Source of the DNA: an uncultured Bacteroides sp.
Lineage (GTDB): Bacteria > Bacteroidota > Bacteroidia > Bacteroidales > Bacteroidaceae
Direction: 5' to 3'
Length of the DNA: 10,806 nucleotides
Assembly (NCBI GenBank): GCA_947071285.1
Contig: CAMTFK010000160.1
Location: 1-10,806, forward strand
In this document: positions 1 through 5,273 of the stretch, piece by piece
Numbering within the stretch: position 1 is the stretch's first letter
How the letters are laid out: each line of letters begins with the position of its first letter
The notes under the pieces: model-generated
What the model was told of the DNA's origin: nothing
Databases searched by the model: none
The model's input: only the letters and a program-made list of their open reading frames with translations
Translations under genes and position numbers: made by a program

Positions 1-65
1 ATGAAAAAATGAACAAATTCCGCCAACAACTTTTAGCTACGCATTTACATAATGCGCCCTCTCTT

Positions 66-1268
66 CTACTTTCCTATCGGTTGAATCTTCCTTCTCACAT
101 CCTTAGAAATCTCCAGAAACATATAGTTCAATTTACCGGAATGGATGCCTTCTTTATTCTGCTTATACTTATTATTGGCATATTGCTTGGATTTATCAAA
201 GGTGAGACGTGACATCTGATTCTGTGATTTACCCACCATCGTCGAGTCCAACTTCTCGTCCGGAAAGAAATCATCCAAATCCACATCACCAATCATGGTA
301 GTTTCCAGAAAATTCATATTCTTACGACCCGAATCGGTATAATAGCCCACAAACATATGCCCCGGCGTACGCACCAGTATCGGTTCGATATTAATAGCAC
401 GAAGCAAGGAAGCAAACAATACGCTTCCGTCCACACAGTTTATTTGCGAAGATTCCAATGCATCATCGAACGTGCGGACACGCTGCGAGAAGACTACATT
501 GCTGGACAAACTGGTATTGGAAACGGAACTGTAACGGAAGTTACGCTTTTGAAGCACGTTCCATAAAGCATAGACTTGCTTGTCCACCACTTCAGCATTG
601 CCACCTTGATAACCCAAGAAACGATTGACAATACGCGTATTGAGTGCCTCACGCAACAATCTGTCAATCATCGGATTTTCCTCATTAACGTAAGCTGCAA
701 AGAAGATTCCCGTATCATGAAACTTTGTCCCGTTCGTGACATAACCCAACAAACATTCATTGATGCTGCGGACAGAAAATGTACGCACCCTTTGCCCCAA
801 ATCCTTATCATTCATTTCCGCCTTAATAGCTACACTGACCGGTTCTGCCTGATTATTATTCTTCAGCGCCTCATAATTCCATATAATATCGGGATATATC
901 GTATATTCCGTCCGCGGTTTTGCCAGCACGAACTCGGATACGGAACGGGAAAAGAACGGAGTCTCGGCAACTTCAATACGTACCCTGCTATACGCCTTGC
1001 CCGAACGAATCCGGATAGCAATACAAGATTTAGAATTACCCACGTATAAAGAATCAGCCGGAACAATGACTTGAGCATCCGTCGTCGCTACAGAAAGGAT
1101 ACTGGAAGGAAAGATATTGCCTCCCAACTCATCCGTTATCTCAAACCCGGAACGGAACGGAGCCGTATTCAGCCAAAAGGAACCTGCCACAACCATCACC
1201 AATAAAGCTATCAGAGCGGGCAAGCGCCATTTATATCGCCGAAAATTTATATTAGTCAATTCTTTCAT
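66..1268 (-). CDS. Membrane-anchored transglutaminase-like domain protein
   Basis: The 400-residue product has a short basic N-terminus, one hydrophobic segment at about residues 17-36 (signal anchor, so the body is probably periplasmic), a long middle region of no family I recognise, and a transglutaminase-like core at about 265-325. The core shows NCVDGS with candidate nucleophile Cys278 and TPGHMFVGYY with His304. Where the family's Asp usually sits, the protein reads FLETT (Glu322), so the triad may be Cys-His-Glu or the enzyme may be inactive. The C-terminal 70 residues are polar and lysine-rich. Transglutaminase-like folds include proteases, amidases and cross-linking enzymes; the substrate cannot be told from sequence. 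The ATG at 1268 lies about 22 bases downstream of a TACCTTTG box. The gene is divergent from rprY. The fold is fairly sure, the function unknown. Confidence 0.85.
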   Translation of the reverse strand: MKELTNINFRRYKWRLPALIALLVMVVAGSFWLNTAPFRSGFEITDELGGNIFPSSILSVATTDAQVIVPADSLYVGNSKSCIAIRIRSGKAYSRVRIEVAETPFFSRSVSEFVLAKPRTEYTIYPDIIWNYEALKNNNQAEPVSVAIKAEMNDKDLGQRVRTFSVRSINECLLGYVTNGTKFHDTGIFFAAYVNEENPMIDRLLREALNTRIVNRFLGYQGGNAEVVDKQVYALWNVLQKRNFRYSSVSNTSLSSNVVFSQRVRTFDDALESSQINCVDGSVLFASLLRAINIEPILVRTPGHMFVGYYTDSGRKNMNFLETTMIGDVDLDDFFPDEKLDSTMVGKSQNQMSRLTFDKSKQYANNKYKQNKEGIHSGKLNYMFLEISKDVRRKIQPIGK

Positions 1269-1290
1269 ACCAATGTTATTTATATTAAGA

Positions 1291-1298
1291 CAAAGGTA
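1291..1298 (-). promoter_or_regulatory. Putative -7 box for the transglutaminase-like gene
   Basis: Read on the minus strand the box is TACCTTTG, a match to the Bacteroides -7 consensus TAnnTTTG, ending 22 bases before the ATG at 1268. I see no TTTG at the usual 17-21 base distance upstream, only T-rich sequence, so the -33 element is weak or absent. Confidence 0.5.
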
Positions 1299-1361
1299 AG
1301 TATAAAAACTGAAAAACTGGAATGCAAAAGTAATAGTTTACAGTTCTTCACCTTACCCAAA

Positions 1362-1489
1362 CCGTATTATCTCCGTAGCAGCTCCGTGTCAGGTCCGTAC
1401 CAACTCCGTACCTATGCGCTTGGACCTGATACGGACCTGACACGGAGCTGCTACGGAGATAATACGGAGATAGTACGGAGTTTATACGG
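1362..1489. repeat. 11-base tandem repeat array forming a perfect 38-bp inverted repeat
   Basis: The left half (1362-1416) holds five 11-base units beginning CCGTA or CCGTG. The right half (1424-1489) holds six 11-base units ending TACGG or CACGG, such as AGCTGCTACGG and AGATAATACGG. Units in the two halves are reverse complements in mirror order, so 1362-1399 and 1430-1467 form a perfect 38-bp inverted repeat around a 30-base centre, inside which CCAA (1400-1403) can pair with TTGG (1420-1423). The last two right-hand units (1468-1489) have no mirror partner. The array lies between two divergent promoters, so it is an unlikely terminator. No function can be assigned from sequence; regulatory protein binding, an RNA or DNA hairpin, and a mobile repeat all remain possible. 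Confidence 0.9.
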
Positions 1490-1515
1490 ACCGGATTACC
1501 TTTTGTATATATGAA

Positions 1516-1533
1516 AATGTAATCGTAATGTAA
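1516..1533 (+). promoter_or_regulatory. Candidate response-regulator binding site upstream of rprY
   Basis: AATGTAA occurs twice (1516-1522 and 1527-1533) separated by TCGT, giving a 7+4+7 direct repeat with an 11-bp period. OmpR/PhoB-type regulators typically bind such repeats as head-to-tail dimers. It ends 37 bases upstream of the rprY -33 box, a sensible place for self-regulation by RprY. The assignment is inference from spacing and position only. Confidence 0.3.
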
Positions 1534-1570
1534 CACGTGTTTCACTTTCCCGTAACAAAATCGCCCCATC

Positions 1571-1603
1571 TTTGTCGGCGAAAAGAAATAAAGTATAACT
1601 TTG
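1571..1603 (+). promoter_or_regulatory. Promoter of rprYX
   Basis: TTTG at 1571-1574, a 21-base spacer and TAACTTTG at 1596-1603 match both elements of the Bacteroides housekeeping promoter. Transcription would begin near 1610, giving a leader of about 40 bases before the rprY ATG at 1650. Confidence 0.75.
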
Positions 1604-1649
1604 TGGTAGGAGAATTTGTTTTGAATACCTCATTTTAAATGAAAGAGCA

Positions 1650-2339
1650 ATGAACGATTACCGTATTTTAGTTGTAGACGATGAGGAGGACCTTTGCGAA
1701 ATCCTGAAATTCAACCTTGAGAATGAAGGGTATGAGGTGGATACGGCTAACTCCGCCGAAGAAGCACTGAAAATGAATATCAGTAGTTATAACCTGCTGC
1801 TACTGGACGTGATGATGGGAGAAATATCCGGATTCAAGATGGCCAGTTTACTGAAGAAGGATAAGAAAACCGCTCAAATCCCTATTATTTTCATCACAGC
1901 TAAAGATACAGAGAATGACACCGTAACGGGATTCAATCTGGGAGCAGACGATTATATTTCCAAGCCCTTCTCACTGCGCGAAGTGATTGCCCGCGTCAAA
2001 GCCGTATTGCGCCGCACGCAACAGGTGGAAACGGAACGGGAGCCGGAACAAATCACCTACCAATCACTGACGATTGATATTACCAAGAAGAAGGTAAGCA
2101 TTGACGGTGAAGAAGCCCCGCTCACGAAAAAGGAATTTGAAATACTGCTCCTGCTCCTCCAGAACAAGGGACGCGTATTCTCACGAGAGGATATACTGGC
2201 ACGCATCTGGAGTGATGAAGTCTATGTGTTGGACCGCACGATTGATGTCAACATCACCCGCCTGCGCAAGAAAATAGGTATTTATGGAAAATGCATCGTA
2301 ACCCGCTTAGGATATGGATACTGCTTCGAAATTGAATAA
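1650..2339 (+). CDS. rprY: OmpR-family response regulator RprY
   Basis: The 229-residue protein is a two-domain DNA-binding response regulator of normal length. The receiver domain (about 4-120) has the acidic pocket Asp10/Asp11, the phospho-acceptor Asp53 in LLLDVMMG, the switch Thr83 in FITAKD and Lys105 in SKPF. A winged-helix domain follows (about 135-229), with the typical PLTKKEFEILLLLL and LDRTIDVNITRLRKKIG segments and a terminal TRLGYGY hairpin. It should be phosphorylated by RprX, whose gene overlaps its 3' end by 26 bases. RprX/RprY was described from Bacteroides fragilis as a pair that alters porin OmpF expression when placed in E. coli; its natural targets are not visible here. 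An 11-bp direct repeat upstream of its promoter could mean self-regulation. The symbol rests on close resemblance in sequence, gene order and overlap. Confidence 0.93.
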   Translation: MNDYRILVVDDEEDLCEILKFNLENEGYEVDTANSAEEALKMNISSYNLLLLDVMMGEISGFKMASLLKKDKKTAQIPIIFITAKDTENDTVTGFNLGADDYISKPFSLREVIARVKAVLRRTQQVETEREPEQITYQSLTIDITKKKVSIDGEEAPLTKKEFEILLLLLQNKGRVFSREDILARIWSDEVYVLDRTIDVNITRLRKKIGIYGKCIVTRLGYGYCFEIE

Positions 2340-4098
2340 CGCCCCGCATTTCCTGTCGTTCAGTCAGAAATTGTTTCTTTCGGTTATTTCGCTGTTTCTG
2401 GCATTTGCCGGCTGTTTTCTGGCCTACCAGTATCAACGCGAAAAAGAATATAAGGTAGACTTGCTGGATATACAGTTACAGGATTATAACGAACGGTTAC
2501 ATCAGGAGCTTTCTCACACCCCGGACAGTTTATGGAGCGAAGTGCTTGAGCAATATCTGCAAAAATACATCACCCAAGATTTGCGTGTCACTGTAGTAAA
2601 TGCACACGGAGACGTCTTATTCGATAGTTATGAGAGCCAGAAACTGAGCAATCACCTTGGCCGTCCGGAAGTACAAAAGGCGCTGACAGAAGGAAAAGGA
2701 TATGACGTGCGCCGCACTTCGGAAACAACAGGAGTACCCTACTTCTATTCCGCCACACTTTATAAGGATTACATCATACGTTCTGCCCTCCCCTATGACC
2801 TCAACCTGATAAAACACCTGGCAGCCGACCAGCATTACATCTGGTTCACCGTCATCGTGTCCCTGTTACTAATATTCATTTTCTACAAGTTCACCTCCAA
2901 GTTGGGAACCGCCGTCACCCAATTGCGCGAATTCGCAAAGCGTGCCGACAAGAACGAGCCTGTAGAGACAGATATGCAATCAGCCTTTCCTCACAATGAA
3001 CTGGGAGAAATATCTCAGCACATCATCCAGATATACAAGCGCCTGCGTGAAACCAAGGAAGCACTATACATTGAACGTGAAAAACTGATTACCCACCTGC
3101 AAACCTCCCACGAAGGATTGGGTGTATTCAATAAGGATAAAAAAGAGATATTGGTCAACAATCTGTTCACACAGTATAGCAACCTGATTTCTGACTCCAA
3201 CCTGCAAACCACCGAAGAGATATTCGCCATCAGTGAATTTCAGAAGATAACGGATTTCATCAATAAATCTCCCAAACGTCCGGGTAAAGAAGAGAAACGT
3301 ATGTCCATCAACATCAACAAGAACGGACGTATGTTTATCGTAGAATGCATCATTTTCCAGGATTTGAGCTTTGAAATTTCTATCAATGACGTCACCCAGG
3401 AGGAAGAGCAAATCCGACTGAAACGACAGTTGACGCAGAACATAGCGCACGAACTGAAAACACCGGTCAGCAGCATACAGGGATATCTGGAAACCATTGT
3501 CAACAATGAAAGTATTTCCCGCGAGAAAATGCAGACTTTCCTGGAACGGTGCTATGCACAAAGCAACCGTCTGAGCCGACTATTGCGCGACATTTCGGTA
3601 TTGACGCGCATGGACGAAGCTGCCAACATGATTGATATGGAAAAGGTGGATATCAGCATGCTGGTAGGCAGTATTGTGAATGAAGTGTCATTGGAACTGG
3701 AAGAGAAGCATATCACCGTAGTCAACTCTCTGAAACCGAAAATACAATTACGGGGCAACTATTCCCTGCTATATTCCATATTCCGCAATCTGATGGACAA
3801 TGCCATCGCTTATGCAGGTATGGATATACACATCAGCATCAGTTGTTTCCGTGAAGACGAGCACTTCTATTACTTCAGCTTTGCCGATACCGGCGTGGGT
3901 GTTCCGCAGGAACATCTGAACCGCTTATTCGAACGTTTCTACCGCGTAGACAAAGGACGTTCGCGCAAATTGGGCGGTACAGGACTGGGATTGGCCATAG
4001 TCAAGAACTCGGTTATCATTCATGGCGGCACCATATCAGCCAAAAATAATCAGGGCGGCGGATTGGAATTCGTATTCACACTGGCAAAAGAAAAGTAA
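2314..4098 (+). CDS. rprX: Sensor histidine kinase RprX
   Basis: The 594-residue inner-membrane kinase is the partner of RprY. Membrane segments lie at about 20-39 and 174-193 and bound a periplasmic sensor domain of about 130 residues containing no motif I recognise. A linker follows (about 194-255, HAMP-like), then a PAS-like region (about 258-360). The dimerisation/phospho-acceptor domain has His379 in NIAHELKTPVSS. The ATP-binding domain shows the N box RNLMDNA (Asn492, Asn496), the G1 box DTGVGVP (525-531), the F-box region LFERFYRV and the G2 box GGTGLGL (554-560). All residues for autophosphorylation are present. The ATG at 2314 lies inside the end of rprY, pointing to translational coupling; a TTG at 2332 is a possible alternative. 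A terminator follows 14 bases after the stop codon. Confidence 0.92.
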   Translation: MDTASKLNNAPHFLSFSQKLFLSVISLFLAFAGCFLAYQYQREKEYKVDLLDIQLQDYNERLHQELSHTPDSLWSEVLEQYLQKYITQDLRVTVVNAHGDVLFDSYESQKLSNHLGRPEVQKALTEGKGYDVRRTSETTGVPYFYSATLYKDYIIRSALPYDLNLIKHLAADQHYIWFTVIVSLLLIFIFYKFTSKLGTAVTQLREFAKRADKNEPVETDMQSAFPHNELGEISQHIIQIYKRLRETKEALYIEREKLITHLQTSHEGLGVFNKDKKEILVNNLFTQYSNLISDSNLQTTEEIFAISEFQKITDFINKSPKRPGKEEKRMSININKNGRMFIVECIIFQDLSFEISINDVTQEEEQIRLKRQLTQNIAHELKTPVSSIQGYLETIVNNESISREKMQTFLERCYAQSNRLSRLLRDISVLTRMDEAANMIDMEKVDISMLVGSIVNEVSLELEEKHITVVNSLKPKIQLRGNYSLLYSIFRNLMDNAIAYAGMDIHISISCFREDEHFYYFSFADTGVGVPQEHLNRLFERFYRVDKGRSRKLGGTGLGLAIVKNSVIIHGGTISAKNNQGGGLEFVFTLAKEK

Positions 4099-4112
4099 TT
4101 AGCGGTTAGAGG

Positions 4113-4183
4113 TTAGTGATAAGTGATTAGTGCGAGAAGATTGAAAAATTAATCACTAATCACTAACCACTAATCACTTTTTT
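4113..4183 (+). terminator. Intrinsic terminator after rprX
   Basis: An 11-bp perfect stem (4122-4132 with 4154-4164, AGTGATTAGTG and its complement) sits inside an outer 6-bp stem (4113-4118 with 4168-4173), joined by a 3x3 internal loop, and six T follow at 4178-4183. The arms are made from repeated GTTAGTG/GTGATTAGTG-like words. The stem is A+T rich, so efficiency may be modest. Confidence 0.7.
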
Positions 4184-4186
4184 CCC

Positions 4187-4194
4187 TATCTTTG
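4187..4194 (+). promoter_or_regulatory. Putative -7 box for the cobalamin riboswitch transcript
   Basis: TATCTTTG matches TAnnTTTG and lies directly after the rprX terminator T-run. Initiation about seven bases downstream would start the RNA near 4201, the 5' strand of the riboswitch closing stem. No clear TTTG is present at the -33 position. Confidence 0.5.
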
Positions 4195-4198
4195 CAAT

Positions 4199-4377
4199 GC
4201 ATTGGTTTGTCCTCTTTGTTCGGAGATGACAATTAAAAGGGAATTAGGTGAAAGTCCTAAACAGTCCCGCTGCTGTAAGTTTCATGATATGTTGCAGGCA
4301 AAACAACCAATAGCCACTGGAAGCATCTTCCGGGAAGGCGCCTGTCAACAGAAACAAGTCAGAAGACCTGCCATGCA
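4199..4377 (+). promoter_or_regulatory. Cobalamin (adenosylcobalamin-type) riboswitch
   Basis: The conserved core of the cobalamin riboswitch is clear. GGGAAT (4239-4244) and GTCCCGC (4264-4270) enclose a TTAGG/CCTAA hairpin with loop TGAAAGT (4244-4260), and CTGCTGTAA follows. GCCACTGG (4313-4320) and CGGGAAGGC (4331-4339) form the next conserved arm. The B12 box appears as AGTCAGAAGACCTGCC at 4357-4372. TGCATTGG (4198-4205) can pair with CCATGCA (4371-4377) to close the element. The riboswitch binds cobalamin in the RNA leader and usually shuts off downstream uptake or synthesis genes. Here the next features are a 29-codon frame, a terminator and then an acetyltransferase gene, none of them a known B12 gene. 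Confidence 0.9.
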
Positions 4378-4418
4378 CTGTTTTTATCATTGCTTTCGAG
4401 GAAAAAGCGTTGAGTCTA

Positions 4419-4508
4419 ATGAACCGGGCAAGTCGTCCCATCATTTTATTCATCCACCCTGTTTTCAGAGAAAGTAAAGTAACAATAAACTCTGCCAAGT
4501 TTATTTGA
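4419..4508 (+). CDS. Possible 29-residue ORF under the cobalamin riboswitch
   Basis: An ATG 46 bases after the B12 box opens a 29-codon frame ending in TGA at 4506-4508, only three bases before the terminator stem. The peptide starts MNRASRP, continues with the short hydrophobic stretch IILFIHPVF and ends with a polar tail. It fits exactly between riboswitch and terminator, which is why it is listed. It may be a true small protein, the surviving start of a lost outer-membrane receptor gene (the N-terminus is faintly signal-peptide-like), or chance. Frames of this length are common by chance in such DNA, and there is no recognisable family. Confidence 0.25.
   Translation: MNRASRPIILFIHPVFRESKVTINSAKFI
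4484..4505 (+). other. Hairpin between riboswitch and terminator
   Basis: AATAAACT (4484-4491) and AGTTTATT (4498-4505) form a perfect 8-bp stem around the 6-base loop CTGCCA. The loop repeats the CTGCCA of the B12 box (4368-4373). It overlaps the end of the 29-codon frame and lies 6 bases before the terminator stem, so it could be part of the riboswitch's expression platform; this is inference. Confidence 0.4.
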
Positions 4509-4511
4509 ATG

Positions 4512-4550
4512 ATGTCCGGCCGAAGGGATTTCGTCCGGACATTCTTTTTT
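4512..4550 (+). terminator. Strong intrinsic terminator downstream of the cobalamin riboswitch
   Basis: ATGTCCGG (4512-4519) pairs perfectly with CCGGACAT (4535-4542); the loop can pair further (CGAA with TTCG), and six T follow at 4545-4550. It either ends a short riboswitch transcript or is the switchable terminator controlling the acetyltransferase gene at 4622. No promoter box is visible between it and that gene. Confidence 0.85.
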
Positions 4551-4621
4551 CAGCCTTTTCCCTAAAACAAATTCCATAGTCCGCGTGTTATACATACAGT
4601 AAACAATTAATACGTACAGTT

Positions 4622-4924
4622 ATGGAAAAAGAATATGAACTTATCGACAATGAAGAACGTCATCAATATGAATTCCATGTCGAAAAATATACTCCCAAAA
4701 TAGAGTATATCAAATCAAAGAATGGAGAAATCTATCTGACACATACCGAAGTCCCCCCTCAGTTAGGCGGCAAAGGCATTGGTAGCCAATTAGTAGAAAA
4801 AGCATTAAAAGACATTGAAAAGCAAGGACTCCGATTGGTTCCGCTATGCCCCTTTGTAGCAGGATATATTCATAAAAATCCGGAATGGAAAAGAATCGTA
4901 CTGAGAGGAGTGCACATAGGATAA
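4622..4924 (+). CDS. Small GNAT-type N-acetyltransferase, YjdJ-like
   Basis: The 100-residue protein is a one-domain GNAT acetyltransferase of the short YjdJ type (family usual length about 90-100). The acetyl-CoA pyrophosphate loop is PQLGGKGIGSQLV (46-58), following the strand EIYLTHTEVPP. The second conserved segment LVPLCPFVAGYI (72-83), with Cys76, is typical of this subfamily. The acceptor is unknown. A gene for a YjdI-like 4Fe-4S protein follows 41 bases downstream; the same two families are neighbours in E. coli (yjdI-yjdJ, in the other order), so they probably act together. I see no TAnnTTTG promoter between the terminator at 4550 and the ATG, so expression may depend on read-through from the riboswitch transcript. 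A direct repeat (4590-4600 and 4610-4620) abuts the start codon. Confidence 0.88.
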   Translation: MEKEYELIDNEERHQYEFHVEKYTPKIEYIKSKNGEIYLTHTEVPPQLGGKGIGSQLVEKALKDIEKQGLRLVPLCPFVAGYIHKNPEWKRIVLRGVHIG

Positions 4925-4965
4925 ATTAAAAATTAAAAAATAGAGAGTGGTTACAATAACAATAA

Positions 4966-5205
4966 ATGATTATGAATATAAAGAAAGAATACACGAACGG
5001 GGAGCTGACTATCATTTGGCAACCCGGACTATGCCAACATGCAGGCATCTGCACCAAGATGCTTCCGAATGTATATCATCCGAAAGAAAAACCCTGGATA
5101 ACGATTGAGAATGCAACGACAGAAGAGTTGATTGCACAAATCAAGAAATGTCCGTCCGGAGCATTAAGTTACAGAATGAACAACGAAAAAGAAGAAAATA
5201 AATAA
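4966..5205 (+). CDS. Divergent 4Fe-4S mono-cluster protein, YjdI-like
   Basis: The 79-residue protein matches the small divergent 4Fe-4S family (Fer4_19 type). The motif LCQHAGICTKMLPNVY gives Cys23, His25 and Cys29, and KKCPSGALSY near the end gives Cys62. Only three cysteines are present, so if a 4Fe-4S cluster forms, a non-cysteine ligand such as His25 may complete it. The acidic, lysine-rich tail after residue 70 looks disordered. The frame starts at 4966; an ATG two codons later (4972) is equally possible, as neither has a strong ribosome-binding site. It is probably co-transcribed with the YjdJ-like acetyltransferase 41 bases upstream. Its role is likely electron transfer or redox sensing tied to that enzyme, but this is inference. 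Confidence 0.88.
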   Translation: MIMNIKKEYTNGELTIIWQPGLCQHAGICTKMLPNVYHPKEKPWITIENATTEELIAQIKKCPSGALSYRMNNEKEENK

Positions 5206-5209
5206 AAGT

Positions 5210-5254
5210 AATGAGGCTACCAGTTCAAATTGAATCCGGTAGCCTCATTTTTTT
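5210..5254 (+). terminator. Intrinsic terminator between the 4Fe-4S protein gene and tnaA
   Basis: ATGAGGCTACC (5211-5221) and GGTAGCCTCAT (5238-5248) form a perfect 11-bp stem, extended by A5210-T5249. Seven T (5248-5254) follow on the plus strand. The gene pair at 4622-5205 and tnaA are convergent here, so the hairpin probably stops transcription both ways, more efficiently on the plus strand because the minus-strand side lacks a good T-run. Confidence 0.88.
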
Positions 5255-5273
5255 ATTATGAAAAAAGAAAGAG

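Noticed and set aside
40..56. Hairpin CGCATT/AATGCG after the transglutaminase-like gene
   Set aside because: Only six base pairs with no T-run on the minus strand; not enough to call a terminator.
576..1049. 157-codon plus-strand frame opposite the transglutaminase-like gene
   Set aside because: It is a shadow of the minus-strand gene, has no recognisable motif, no promoter and no fitting composition.
1348..1569. 73-codon minus-strand frame over the 11-base repeat array
   Set aside because: The frame is held open by the repeats and has no relation to known proteins; the DNA repeat structure explains it.
3064..3561. 165-codon minus-strand frame inside rprX
   Set aside because: It lies opposite the PAS-like and phospho-acceptor regions of a clear kinase; antisense shadow.
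4202..4477. 91-codon plus-strand frame over the riboswitch
   Set aside because: It runs through the structured cobalamin riboswitch, whose bases are explained by RNA conservation, and the product is cysteine- and histidine-rich noise.
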